From: Epiperipatus broadwayi
Taxonomy: Eukaryota > Onychophora > Udeonychophora > Euonychophora > Peripatidae
DNA length: 64,000 bases
Assembly (NCBI GenBank): GCA_028023455.1
Contig: JAQFVV010006699.1
Span: forward strand, 186,001-250,000
Direction of reading: 5' to 3'
How positions within the stretch are numbered: position 1 is the first letter of the stretch; each line of letters begins with the position of its first letter. A program made the position numbers and the translations under genes. Below the pieces are notes generated by a model that was given only the letters and a program-made list of their open reading frames with translations, was not told the DNA's origin and searched no databases. Positions 26,170-38,480 of the stretch are shown piece after piece.

Positions 26170-26290
26170 TCACCACGTTTCAGAACCATAAATCAAAGCA
26201 TTAATGGCAGTATTGTATAATTCTTGCTAATATTTGATTGGCATTTTAATATTGGACCCACCAAAGATGTGTGTTTATTTATCATATATC
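26170..26290 (-). pseudogene. LINE fragment with YGSETW box
   Basis: On the minus strand a frame reads NTAINALIYGSETW followed by a stop and LTYDLGK. The box (L/I)xYGSEtW is characteristic of the segment after the RT in RTE- and Jockey-like LINEs; the dead RTE at 13.1 kb has LTYGSETW at the same point. Only about 40 codons are recognisable. It belongs to a different lineage from the neighbouring 26.7-28.2 kb LINE. Confidence 0.5.
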
Positions 26291-26699
26291 ATTTAGCTAA
26301 TAAAGAGCATATGAGAAATAATAGCATGAATGACACTATGTAATCATCTACTGCTTGCTCACGCACATACTAATGTACTTAATTTTTAAATGTATATAAA
26401 TAATTTTTCATTATATTAAACTATATTTTATTGTCTAACTTATTTGAGCAGTTCGAATTCCTTTTTTCTCCACTTCCACATATTACCGTCATGCTTATAT
26501 ATATTTTAATATAATCATAGTTAATAGATGTTTCATTGTTTTGCTTAGCTTTGCTAGTTGGCCAGATTAAGATTAATTCTCATGTGCCATCACTATTATG
26601 TTATTCATTAGGTGTTTGATCTGGGGCTTAAAGAGTGGGTTCGAATTCAGGCTGGTCCCTGACCTAAATCTTGGGCTTGACTGGGTTTGAGTACATTTT

Positions 26700-28215
26700 G
26701 TGAGTTCCAGCTCATGTTAGATGGATAAACAGGTTTTGACAGGCACAATAGGTATTGGCTAAAGAGTCTGCTATTTGCTGGCTTTCATTTTTCAATTTGT
26801 TCTGCAAATGACATCTCATGCCAGTAGTCCCCAGATGGTATGGAAACTCAATGAATGGTCCTGGCTTTGCCTGAAAAATGGATGTGCATGGCTTTCCTGT
26901 GAATATGGTTCCCACTGCTGGTTTTTCTGGATTGGGATACCTAGTTTAAATTTATTTGAGTATTCTTCTAAAATCATCTGTAGTTTTGGTATCTGCTTTT
27001 TTGATATCAGGAAAATTGTAATATCATCCATGTATGCAATGCAGGTCCATTCCCTTAAATGCCTGTTGTAATTGAACAAGAGGATTTATATATAAAAGGA
27101 ATAAGATGGCACTAATTGGGGTCCTTTGTGAAAGTGATTTAGTTGGTGTGAATGCTGGTGAATTTCTGCCATTTAAGGTAATGTGAAGCTCACAATTTAA
27201 GAGTAAATTTGCTATAACATATATATGTGATTTTGGCATTTCAGTGTCATTCAATAAACTCAACAGTATAGATATATCAACATTGTCAAAAGCCAAAGCA
27301 AAATCCAGCTGTACAACAATCTTTTCTTTTCTTTTACCAATGTCAAAATAGCCTTAAATAACATAGCAGCCTGTGTGGTAGATGTTTTTTTGCAAATTGA
27401 ACTGGAGAAATCATCGGCAAAATAAATGGTTCTATTTTATCTTTAATTAATTTCTCTATAATCTTTATGGGCTATGGACCCATTGATGTTGGCCTTATCT
27501 CTGATAACAAAGAGATGGGCTTCTTTTTTATTAAACGGCATCATCACGATCGTATTAACTCCCTCCATTGTTATTATTCCCTGTGATAAATAATTTGTCA
27601 GCTGGCACAGGCATTTTCTAGTCAGCTTGTCAAGGTGTTTCAATATGAACAATGGAATTATAGGGCTTCCTGAGTGACAGTTGTTGCACATTTCATTTTC
27701 ATTATAAAATCATCTATTGCATATGGTGATTCAATCTCTGCCATTCCAAATACATTTGGCTGGTATTGAATCAATTTCCCTGGTTCCAGCTTATCTTTAA
27801 AATAGTTAAGAATTGGTAAGATCATATTATTTCCAGTAAATGTTTCATTATTGATTTTAATTGCTAATGGCACTTTGATTTCAGGTCTCCTCCATAATGC
27901 CCATCTAATATATTGCCCAGTCCATGTGTGCTGATGCATTAGGCATAATCTACTTTTTTATTTTTTAAATAGCTCTTCAATGCTTCACATGCCTTGTTAT
28001 GAGCATTTGTTAGTATATGTATATGTTTCTGTGTGTGTTGAGTAGGGATTATCACTACAATACGTTTATGAATTTGTTCTGCAAGTTTCAACAATCCTGA
28101 GGGAGGTGGCTGATTTTTCATTATATGATTAATGTTAAATGACAAGATATTAATGTAAGGTAAATATTGCTGTATTGGGTTAAAGGTCATTGAAAGAATC
28201 TTATTCCACATAATA
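26700..28215 (-). pseudogene. Non-LTR retrotransposon RT region, decayed
   Basis: Five minus-strand frames in order (28211-27939, 27939-27658, 27691-27443, 27296-27024, 27079-26816) trace one polyprotein. Visible are a basic N-terminal part, the fingers segment ending in the MPFNKKE...KDYREIN box (counterpart of KKGD..NYRPI), AFDNVDI, a motif with SQRTPISAILF (counterpart of G..QG.P.SP.LF) and CIAYMDDITIF, an intact-looking Y.DD catalytic core. Frameshifts separate the pieces. There is no thumb or knuckle here; these occur on the same strand at 17.6-18.9 kb. Identity to a named clade is not certain. Confidence 0.75.
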
Positions 28216-28312
28216 TAAGTCTCTGAACTGAGCTGAGTGATAAGAAATTGCTGATGGGATTAACTTCAAGCTTATTAGATGATGAAACACTGGAGAGTAA
28301 AAACAAAGATCA

Positions 28313-28570
<258 letters not shown>

Positions 28571-28599
28571 CACTAACAATGAAAGCAAAGAGCAAACTT

Positions 28600-31500
28600 G
28601 AAACTCATGATCTAAAAATAAAACATAAGACAATATAGAACACTTTCATTCTTTTTAAGAAAAGTAAATAAATTACATCATCAAGAAAATATATTTGATA
28701 AATTCTCAAAATCAACTTAATTGTCATGTTAACTATATTTAATATTGAAGTTCAAAATCCAATATCATGCAAATTGAGAAAGATGATTAAAGGACCTACC
28801 TTAATTTTATAAGCTTATATTTTTAAGCCAAGTTATAAGTTAGAAATAACAAACCATGTATAGCTAAGAAGTGATAAAACATTGTGATGATGGAGCTGCT
28901 TGTCATATAACCAAGAGTTACTGATATAATTATTATTTCAAATTAACATCATAATGACCATAATAGTAAAAATATCTACAACATACTACAAGCAGGCAAA
29001 GAAATGACCTCATCACAGGAAAGATAGTTTAGAGTCTGAGTCACCAACTTGAAGACCCAGATGACAACCACAGATTAACCAATGGACTACCATTAAGTTC
29101 ATGCAAAGGAACTTTCCCAGGAGCAAATATACTTGCATGTTTCTCCATGTAGATTTACAAGACATTGAGCTATGAATAGTCTATATTTGATTAACATCCC
29201 AAATAATATTTTGCATATATTTTTTATTCTTATTTTGCTTGTTAAATTGGTTTATTTGTTTTGAAACAGAGAGTCAATCCACCCAACCATCAATTATTCT
29301 AGAGTGAGAATAGCCACCAATTCTACTTTTTTCATTTAATAATAAAATTTAGGGTCAGACTCCCAAACTTGCTTACCAGTTGGTAGATTATTCTTCTGAC
29401 TTGAAAGGTGAAGCTTTACTTTTATTTAATATTAAGTGTTCACACTTTGATAGTTGAAATATGTTTTATGTTTTATGTTCAATGTTTGTGTTTAATTAAC
29501 TTAATTTTTAATTATTTGTTATACAGAATGTATGACTAATTCTTGAATGATTGGTCTGTCCTATCATAGATCTATATAATGCCAGAATAGGAGGGAACTC
29601 AGGATCTATAAGCAACTCTCAACAGATCACAAAATTAATAGACAGAGTACAAATTAATGACCAAATGATTTTATCCAATTTTAGTCATCAAAGTGTTAAA
29701 ATTATTAAAATATTGTTTCAAATTGTCTTTGATGTAAATTCGAGTTTGTTAAATTGGAATGAGAAATGACCATCCTTCATAAGGATTAAAGGTATAGGAT
29801 AAGAATAGTTAGTAAATACAAATGAAGGATGATCATGCCCATACAATCATTAGATGTTAAATACATACACCACTTTGACATAAAGAATTATGACTAACAA
29901 ATATTATCATAATCAATTTATTAAATATTAAATATTAAATCGAATTAGTTGTTTCTTGTTTGATGGATAACCAATGCACACACCAGATATGGAATAAGCA
30001 TACCTTAAAATAGAGTACAAGTACATTCTCTCTAAGCTTGAACTCTGTGGCATAATGAGGATCAAGAGAGGTGGAGTAAGGGAAGTTGTGCAAGTGTGAA
30101 TCTCATGTCACTCAATCACTAATCATCATAAGACCACTTCTTAAAACTTAGATAAATCATCAAATGGCTGACTTGCCTTATCATAGATAATGCCCTTCCA
30201 TTAAGACCAAAGTGGGTGACTATAGTTAACTATACCTCACAAAAAATCACCTATATATATATCTGTGTGTGTTGACTTGGTATTTTGTGATATATATATA
30301 TATATATTAGTAAAAATGTTCCTAGTTTATAGCAATAATTAAAAATAATAACAGTTTTTTTCATCTCACTAAGAAATCAGAATTTCTTTGTTTGATTAAT
30401 TTATTTAAATCAATTGTAGTTCAAGATAAATTAGTATCTTGAGATATAAGTATTTTTTCTTAAAAACTTCTTTTTATGTTTCTTAGAAACACATGAGTAG
30501 GAAGGAAAATTAGAGACATTTGTGACTAATTCTATTGTTAGAACTCAAGCTGCAAAACGTATTCATTATTTAAAATATTGTAAAAAGTTTAACAGTTGTA
30601 TATCTATGCTAATTGATCAAAAACTTTTTGTTAATTAAAAATTCCACAAGCATAAAATGACAGAAATTGCAAGTGACAAAATGTAGCTAAAAATAAACCA
30701 CAAAGTGTGAATCATGTTTGCAGAAAAATATATAAATTGCAATGTTTTCTGTTGATCTGATTATTAAAAACTTTTTCAATAAAGGTGTTAATATGCATCA
30801 CTAGGAAAATGTTCTCCTGCTAGAGGACATCAATGACTTCTCTACTGGGAAAAGTCAATTTCCAGCCACACCTTGAACCACCAGAGTAATTTCCATTCAT
30901 GGGAGGTATGAAACTAGCCAGCTAGTCAAGGATGTATTCAGGAGCCCAATGGTAGCTAATCAATCAGAGTAAATACAAACTGTTGCTGAAGTGAACTTTT
31001 ATTCTATAATTTAAGTTATTTACTAATATATAATTTTGAAGTTATAGAAAGAAGGGGTTAAAACCTATAGAGAGGTACCTATAAGGAACTAATAGATACT
31101 TTGAACTCAGTGTAAGGTAAATTAAATATAAAATGATACAACAAATTGTGGTTGTTGTTTTACAATAGCATGTTGAAACTGTCGGAGGCTGGGCTTTGTT
31201 TGTAAATAAAGGTAAATATAATGTTTACAGGGCCGCCACTGGGTTTGTTTATTATCACATTTCAAAGTAAAGTAATATCAAATAAATTTTGAAATACGCA
31301 ACAACAACAACAAATAAAAAAAAATATGCAGAAATCAAAAAATTGAATTTAGAAAAGTACTTAATTTTTTTTGTTATTCTTTTCATTACTTATATTTGGG
31401 GGAGGGGCAGGAATTCTTTTTTTTTATATGTATGTTTTTGATTTTGTTGATCACATTTAACCAAAACTACTATCTATAAAATAACAATTTTTGGAACAAA

Positions 31501-31690
31501 AACAAACAAAAAAAAAAAGGGTACATCGATCGAAATGAATTTTAAAAAGTAGTTACTTTTTATTCTTTCTCATTACTTACATTTTTTTAACAGAGGTGGT
31601 CAGGTATTCTACAACAAAATCAGCTTCTTTTCTTTTTTATATTTTTGTTGTGTTATAATAAATTACAAATACCAGATTGATTTCCATTTA
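28600..31690. other. A+T-rich region with short microsatellites
   Basis: No gene is supported. A frame near 29560-29640 reads DLYNARIGG, faintly like a LINE endonuclease GDxNARIG box, but nothing else around it agrees. TA runs occur at 30249-30308. GACCATCCTTCAT near 29767 and ATGAAGGATGATC near 29823 form a small inverted pair. Confidence 0.35.
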
Positions 31691-31699
31691 ATGGTCACA

Positions 31700-32510
31700 A
31701 ACATTTACAACTGAAAGGCCCAACTTTGGGAAAGGTTGTGGGGGTGAGTGGTTACAATTCCTAAGCGAACGTAACACTCTGACTCGAAGGTTGACCAACT
31801 TTTTTCTGTAATTACCAAAACCCCACATAAATATATTTACAGCCATTAAAAGCAACTATTAGGGCTGTTCAAGAACAGCACACATGCAGCTTCAAAGCTC
31901 TTTTGTTTGATAATCCATTTCCAGCAGCAGCAGGAGTCAGAGAATCTTTGACATTCACAGCAAGTTTTCCGATTTCAGCCATTCGATGAAGCTCACCGTT
32001 GTTCTCGCAGAAGCGAGACTTAGAGCATGATTTCATCCGAATCATGCTGGAACCTACACTTGTGGAATTTTTTTGAGCAGGAAATGGGGGTTAAGGAAAC
32101 ATGAAACTCTGCTGATAATTGTTAGTAGACATTCCTAAAAGATGGCAGTTAGAGGGGGAGGTGGTCTTAATGAATATTAAAATAGTTTTGACAATCGAAA
32201 TTCCAGACACACTGACCTGATACTGTAGCCAAAAGTGAAATGTGATCGCACATCACAAATGCTTAGCACAAATCTGAGCTGTAAGCTGACACGATAGCTT
32301 ATGCGGCAGATTCAATGTCATGTTTCTGTGCATTAGTGTAAAAATAGACACAAGCAGACACCCTGTACCAAACGGACTATTTCTAGGCTTACGCATTAGA
32401 AATAGAATGCTCGCTAGCAGTAGGCCAACTAAACGGCATATTTCTGTGCACTATCACAGAAATAACGCCCTCCGGTGGTTTCAACACGCTATTGTAAAAC
32501 ATCCCAAATT
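31700..32510. other. Island of more balanced base composition
   Basis: This 0.8-kb stretch has clearly more G+C than its surroundings and little microsatellite content. It holds the minus-strand ORF 31869-32045 and plus-strand frame 32320-32517, plus imperfect inverted blocks (CTGTGCATTAGTG near 32325 and CTGTGCACTATCACAG near 32443). It could be an exon/promoter of a host gene or an unknown element; nothing decides between these. Confidence 0.35.
31869..32045 (-). CDS. Small unrecognised ORF, possible exon
   Basis: A 58-residue frame from ATG at 32045 to TGA at 31869. It is basic and Ser/Cys-rich at the start (MIRMKSCSKSRFC), has a middle part ELHRMAEIGKLAVNVKD and an Ala-Gly patch. Its codons are richer in G+C than nearby chance ORFs, it includes a CAG/CTG run (AAA residues), and it lies in the compositional island 31.7-32.5 kb. 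No domain, signal peptide or membrane segment is seen and I do not recognise it. No splice sites were established. It may be an exon of a host gene or chance. Confidence 0.2.
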   Translation of the reverse strand: MIRMKSCSKSRFCENNGELHRMAEIGKLAVNVKDSLTPAAAGNGLSNKRALKLHVCCS

Positions 32511-32601
32511 GTTTTAAAGATGATATTAATTTTTATTTATAATATTTAAAAATTACTACAAAGATAGAATAACTCAATTATAGCAATAAATATTTTACAT
32601 T

Positions 32602-33074
32602 AAGCATCACATGATCACCATCTCTTATATTAGCACATAATTGTTTATAACCAAGGCAAAACTCTCCATATAGTAGTGACATCTTGGGCCAACTAGAGTA
32701 ATCAATCCTAATAGTATAGTGGTGGCTATGATAATTAAAGAGTCAAAGACACCAAAATGTATGGGTGCTGAACTGAGTTCAGTCCATATGAGCTTAGATG
32801 AAAAATATTTTTTATTTCATTCTCATAGTTTTATGGTTAATTAGAGATAAAATGGGTGATAAAGGGTTGCATTAGATCCTAAGATGTAGGTGCAGTGCTC
32901 TCAGATCCAAAGCTTTTCACTGACAAAGGCCACAGGCCAAAAACTAGTCTGGGGATATTGGATGAGTAGGCATTAGATAGGGATTTTATGCATAAGCCTT
33001 GTGGCATCCATTAATTACTCTGGTTGGCACCGGGTGTCATTACTATATGGAGAGTTTTGCCTTGTTTAGAAATC
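32602..33074 (+). mobile_element. Family-1 hammerhead element, 473 bp, with 9-bp TSD
   Basis: TTTTACATT occurs at 32593-32601 and 33075-33083. The ends are opposed copies of the family terminal block (GGCAAAACTCTCCATATAG on the left, CTATATGGAGAGTTTTGCC on the right), so here the element has terminal inverted repeats of about 50 bp around a single sense-oriented middle with the CTGAACTGAGTTCAG hairpin near 32767 and the ribozyme remnant. No ORF. Confidence 0.75.
32905..32963 (+). ncRNA. Family-1 hammerhead, mutated core
   Basis: Outer stem I (ATCCAA/TTGGAT), stem II GGC/GCC and ACTAGTC are kept, but the core reads CTGACAA (G8 changed) and the GAA triplet has become AAA. Both changes hit invariant bases, so this copy should not cleave. 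Confidence 0.65.
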
Positions 33075-33911
33075 TTTTACATTATAGATTTAAAGTAATT
33101 ATTTTTGTTTGAAATATTATTTTAAAAATAGTTAATTTAATATTGATTTAAAACATGCTGAAAGTATCACATGATTAGAAAGTTGTGTGAATATGTGTGC
33201 TTTCAAGAATTTAGGAAAAGAAAAGTTTAATTTTAGCTTGCTAATAAAATTTGATACATAATAAAGTGTAACAAGTACTCAGTCTAGAAATAATAATAAG
33301 TAAAGTAATAATTAAATTATTACAATTTTAATTAGGTGTGATATATTTTAAAATCAATTTTAGGCTATTAAAGTATTAAAATTTTGTTTTAATCAGGATA
33401 TTCAGTTATTTTAGAAATTTTAGGTATTAAATAATTTGCTAATATTTAATATTGATGTCTCATAGTTTTAAACTTAATTAAAAAAATGAATATTGATGTA
33501 ATTATGTAAACGAGCACATTTGTACTAACAGTATTGATCAATGAAATCATTGGATTAAGACTAGCATAAAAAGAGAGGTTGAAGCCAGTCTACAGAGATT
33601 TGTACAGAATCTTAGTGATTTTAAGTTATTCAGATTTTCAGTGTTTTAGTTTGAAATTTATATATATTTTTATAGTGACAATTGCAATTTATTTTATTAT
33701 TATTATTTGCTTAAAAGTGTTTTGACAAATACAATTGCAATGACCACTTAATTATGAATCACTAAACACTGAAAGTTAACCTATTAGTTTGTCTACTTGA
33801 AGCTTGGCTAGGACCTCAATAATTTTATGGAATGCAATGGTAGCTACTTACATTTGGAATGATGAATATCAAAAGAAAACGAAGATGATTTATGTAAGAA
33901 CTTTCAAATTT

Positions 33912-34104
33912 AAAGCTGGCAAAACTCTCAATACAGTAGTGCCACTCAGTGCAAGCCAGAGTAATCAATGAATGCCAGAAGGTTTGTGCATAAAATCCCT
34001 ATCTAGTGCCTACTCATGGCACTACTATATGGAGAATTTTACCGGTTTTAATAACAGTTATGAGCAAGCATAAGAAATAGTGATCATGTCATGTTTAATG
34101 GTTT
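33912..34104. mobile_element. Short family-1 fold-back element without ribozyme, 193 bp
   Basis: Flanked by AACTTTCAAATTT (33899-33911) and AACTTTCTAATTT (34105-34117), a 13-bp TSD with one mismatch. Left part is GGCAAAACTCTCAATACAG to CTAGTGCCTACTCAT; right part is the inverted terminal block ending in TCATGTTTAATGGTTT. The junction falls at CTCATGGCACTAC, immediately before the place where the ribozyme would start. Confidence 0.75.
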
Positions 34105-34117
34105 AACTTTCTAATTT

Positions 34118-35282
34118 CTATAAATAGAATGTCTGAAGTGAGTGAACATTTTTAACAACAACTATATCATATTATAATGAAGCTATTTTGTTAAAGATAA
34201 CTAAGAGGAACTGGACATTTATTAAAAATCTTTATCATAGTGTTAAATTTAAAAAAAATAAATAAAAAAAATAACACTCTGCATCTAAGTTTTGAAACTG
34301 AATTTAAACTGTTTTATGATTGATTAATAACTGTTTATTACATAATTAAGAGTAATAATTCTCATACTTTAGTGGATTGATAATGTTTGTTGTTCTTGAT
34401 GATGATGATGATGATGCTAACAACTAATTTAAGAGGGGTAAATGTATATAAGTATTATTTTATCTTCAAGTTGTCAGAGGATGAGATTTATTTAAGAGTA
34501 ATTACTATACTTCAAAACTTGAAATGTTTATAGCTTCTTATAAATTAAAATTTTATTTCAATTTATTAACTAGTATTAAATACATAAAAGTGTGTTTCAT
34601 CTTTGTGTTGTTAGAGATAATGAAGTTTGTTTGATAATAATTATTATATTTCACATATAAAACATTTATAATTCATCATGAATGAGAGATTTATTTTTGG
34701 TTTATTACTTAATGTTATAATATCCACATATTGATTATGATTTAAAATTATTTTATGTGTTGTTGTGTGTGTGTGTGACCATTTTGGGTGATTCATTTAT
34801 ATAATTGTTAAACCTACAGTCATTTTGAATTGTCTTTCTCCAATCACTTTCAGATGGTGTGATGTGCCAAAAGTAGAAGAATTACAAATTTATCCAATAG
34901 TGAATTTTTTTAATATTTAAAATGAAATTTGTTAAGTGGCTATGAAGAAAAAAGTCATTTATGATATATATATTATGTTAAGTGGCTATGAAGAAAAAAG
35001 TCATTTATGATATATATATTATATTGTCAGGGATTGAGAGAACTCTCTCTTGGTTTATTTAAATACTATCATGAGTGGATTATATTTTCCAGATTGAGCA
35101 ATTGTGTATTATGATAATTATGTTATATCAAATGGAGTAGTGTATTTCCCTTGTTTTTCGATGAGGGAATCGCTATATTTTTTTGTTTAAATTATTATAG
35201 TTAAGAAAGTCCCCCTTTGTCTCATGTGTTCATTTTGGAATGTTTTCCCATCATATATTCATAGCTATGTGTAATATAGGTT
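34118..35282. other. A+T-rich region with a (GAT)n run
   Basis: A short GATGATGATGATGATG run occurs at 34399-34417 and a (TG)n run at 34760-34778. Apart from the tandem repeat at 34932 no feature is supported. Confidence 0.4.
34932..35024. repeat. Perfect 46-bp tandem duplication
   Basis: TTAAGTGGCTATGAAG starts identical copies at 34932 and 34978, each ending in TATATATATTAT. The identity indicates a recent event. Confidence 0.9.
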
Positions 35283-36040
35283 GCTAATAAAAATAAAAGA
35301 TACAATTGATTTCTTTTATAGAACTTCTAAGTAGAAATAGTGCTAAAGTTGTTGGTTTGTCTATGGAAGGGATGCCCAAACCGTAGCTCATGAGTCACAT
35401 GTGGGTCACACAACCGTTTAATGTGGCTCACATTGCACTCTTCAAGAAAAATTGTTAAAATATTTTATGTTCCTTGAGCCACATGCACACACTAAAAAAA
35501 TAAACATTTTTTTACAATACAAATGATAATGATATGCAGTGTCAGGTTTCACATTAAATAAAATAATTAAAATATACTTTTCCTTTAATAATTGTAATTT
35601 ATATGTATGTTACCAAATTTTTAATAAATAAAATGTATTTACATTTTTTTTTCTTTTTAACATATTACACCAGTTTTTTTTTTTTAGTTTGTGAATTATG
35701 TTTATACATGTAATTTGAAAAATGCAATATATAATTGTAGCTCTCCAATTGTTTTTAAATTCTCAACTGGCTCACATCAAGTTAAAGGTTGGGCATCCAT
35801 GATCTATGATATCATCAATATTATGTAATTTTATCTCTTAATTTCATTAGCAAACCCATGGGATTTGGCTATGTTAATTATATTATAGCAGGTGGCATAA
35901 TACACTAGCACACCCAAAATATTATTGATTTAGAAAATATGGAAAAAAATTATCACTGGATTTGTAAGTCTTGGTAAATATTTCAAGTCACATCATACTA
36001 ATTATTTTAAATTTTAAATCACCAAATCTTCAGAATAATT
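35283..36040. repeat. Dispersed repeat interrupted by hAT-like element
   Basis: 35283-35365 and 35809-36040 match 63707-64000 at high identity (shared TTTCTTTTATAGAACTTCTA, GGTGGCATAATACACTAGCA, ACTGGATTTGTAAGTCTTGG). The second copy runs off the window end, so the full unit is longer. Identity of the repeat is unknown. Confidence 0.85.
35366..35800. mobile_element. Non-autonomous hAT-like DNA transposon, 435 bp
   Basis: Terminal inverted repeats GGATGCCCAAACC at the left and GGTTGGGCATCC at the right are followed inward by GTAGCTCATGAGTCACATG, the layout seen in many animal hAT elements. The flanks TGTCTATG (35358-35365) and GATCTATG (35801-35808) agree in six of eight positions, as expected for an aged 8-bp hAT TSD. 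The paralogous site at 63.78 kb lacks the element. No transposase is encoded, so it depended on an autonomous relative. Confidence 0.85.
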
Positions 36041-37329
36041 CATTCTCAATTTGAATGAGTGGACAAAAATAAAAGAAAGCAGGTGTAGCTAGTTAATAGA
36101 ATTGTTTAATTGATTTATGAAGGATGGTGTGACCTCTAACTCATATGCTTAGCTTCATACTGCATTATTTAATGTTTAATACCCCAGTGGTAGTTTGTTT
36201 AACAGAATGTTAGAATTAGCTAATAGCCTTTGTATATCTTAAGTAAGAATACAAATAAATTTAATTTTATGTGTAATTATTCCAGTGTTAGTGTTGATAA
36301 ATGTTAATAAAGCATATCTGAATTGATTACAAACACATGTATGTTTGAAACAAAAGCACAAGAAGTTTACGTTAATGTTAATTACCTTTATGTTCGTCTA
36401 TCTGTCATGAATATTGGAATTGGTCAATAATATGTATATGTGTAAAGCAGAAATACAAAATGTTTCTTTGGCTATATAATGTAATAAATATTTTATTTAT
36501 TTAAAAACTTTGTTTAAAGTTATTCCTTTACATGCATTCATATTCTGGTTCCACACACACACACACACACACACATACATATCTACTATGATATGATTGC
36601 ACTATTTATAAACTTAATAATGAAAATGTTCAGGTCTGATGATGTTGTTTTCTCGATCCAAACACTATATGAAATGTTTATCTATTTGATGATCATCTGG
36701 GAAAGTTTGTGTACTTAGTTATTATTGAGATGATGATTTGAAATCAAAAGGTACCCTATTTCTTTCACTATCTAACTACTATTTTATTAGAATTACGCTC
36801 AATTTTATGTCATTATATTTTATGGTGATAATTGGTATCTACTGTAGAGTATGAATTTTTAAATAAGTTATATAATAAAACCCTGAGATATTTCATTATT
36901 GTTTTCAAAGTAGATATCAATTTATTTACTTAATTTAAACCTGTTATGCAGTAAAGTTAATTAGTTCTACATCTTTGTTTTACTCAATTTAAACTAATCA
37001 TAGAGTAATGTTAATTAATTCTACCTCTTGTTTTATTTAACTTAAGCTTATTATCCAGTAAAAGTTGATTAATGCATTTGGATGATGGAAGAAAATAAAA
37101 TTGAACTATAACTTGTTAATTTGAATGGATATAACTTTAATCAATTTCAATTACTTATTTATTGCAAAACCAAGAAGATTTTTTACTCTCATTGATTCAT
37201 AGCATTTTCTACTCTATTTATTTGTATTTTTCATATTATAGGACTCTTTATCCCCCACTGAACTAAGCTATAGTTAGACAGTATTCTATGAGTCTCAATA
37301 GTAATTTGCTTTGATTAATCATTGTCTCT
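36041..37329. other. A+T-rich region with (CA)n
   Basis: A CA microsatellite is at 36553-36575. A diverged direct repeat (TTTACT..ATTTAAAC..ATTAATTCTACATCTTTGTTTT type) recurs near 36940 and 36985. No gene is visible. Confidence 0.4.
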
Positions 37330-38480
37330 TAAACACATTTTGTATACAATGGACATCATTACAGACAAGTTTTTGGTACTTCTATGGGTTCCCCTATCTC
37401 AGGAGTAATAGCTAATTTATTTATGGAACATATAGAAACTCGTGCTTTAGAATCATCATCTTTAAAAGCTCTCATTTGGCTCAGATACATACATGACAAT
37501 TTTGACATATGACAACATGGAAAAAATAAATTACATGATTTTTTCGTACATTTAAATAACATGCATCCTCATATTAAATTTACAATGGAGACCGAGTCTG
37601 ATGTAAAACTCCATTTCTTGATGTTCTAGTCTCAGCAACACCAAATAGTTTATCTTTTTTGATTAACAAAAAGAATATACACATGGACAGATCTTTACAT
37701 TTCCACTCTCATTATCACCCAGTTTCTGTAACTAAAACTCTTTTAAATAGAGAAATTAACCTTTCAGATAAGTCACATCTGAAAGAACAAAAATCATATT
37801 AATAGTGTTTTATTAGCAAATAATTATAATTATAAATTTATTAAAAAAGCCTTATTTTTTTTTAAGTGTCATAGCATCGGCCAGAACACAAACCCACAAC
37901 CCAGGCAACTGCCTGCTAGTGCAAGGCAGTCCCGCTGACCTTTCGACCACCAATGCAAGTCCAAATGGACAAAATAGGAAATGAAAAGATGATAAATCAG
38001 CTATTAAAATTTGCGTTCATATATAAAAGGAACTACAGTCAGTATTGGAGGTATATTAAAATGCTGCAATATAAATACAGCTTTTTCTACTCATCAAAAG
38101 GTCAGCAATATAATAATCAAGCCTAAGAAAAAAATCCCTCTTGAATCTCATGGTGTTTACCAAATCTCATATGAAAATTGTAACGCTTCTTACATAGGTA
38201 TGAGTAATCATCACATCAGTGTTAGGAGAGATGAGCATGCTAATGCAGTAAAACAGCACTAATCATCAGCAGCACTCTCATTCCATACTATAGATTCAGG
38301 TCATAAAATTGATTTTTATAGTATCAGGATTATATCCATATGTGATAATCTCTACCAGTGCAAAATTAGAGAAGCCATTGAGATACGTAAAAGGCCAGAT
38401 TTTATCAATAAGCAAGATGATACAAGCAAACTTCCTCCTATTTGGAAAATATTATTTAAAAAAAAAACATTCTTAATTTA
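37330..38480 (+). pseudogene. Penelope-like element: RT palm to GIY-YIG endonuclease
   Basis: The plus strand shows YRQVFGTSMGSPISGVIANL and WLRYIHDNF, the PLE counterparts of motifs B and C, with the YxDD box eroded to YIHD and a TGA soon after. Then follow MHPHIKFTME, a finger-like KNIHMDRSLHFH segment and, from 38011, a linker (SIGGILK, STHQKVSNI) leading to the GIY-YIG nuclease: GVYQISYENCNASYIG (38149-38196), VRRDEH, and beyond a stop at 38260 the SGHKIDF and REAIEIRKRPDFINK segments. PLEs use this nuclease for target nicking. Several stops, a frameshift and a 120-bp insert (37850-37970) make it dead. The 5' half is missing. Confidence 0.88.
37850..37970 (-). mobile_element. tRNA-like SINE or tRNA pseudogene inside the PLE
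   Basis: A G+C-rich block reads on the minus strand TGGTCGAAAGG (fits the A box TRGYNNANNNG), a CTGCC..GGCAG anticodon-like arm around TTGCACTA, then GGGTTTGTGTTC, a mutated B box. An oligo-A run (plus-strand T tract at about 37852-37861) follows at the 3' side. It splits PLE coding sequence between the KFIKKALF segment and the linker. No TSD was found. It may be a tRNA-derived SINE head; I do not recognise its tail. Confidence 0.45.

Noticed and set aside
26630-26660. GGGTTCGAATTCAGGC as the B box of a tRNA gene
   Set aside because: The B box is good but there is no A box at proper distance and no cloverleaf; a worn SINE remains possible.
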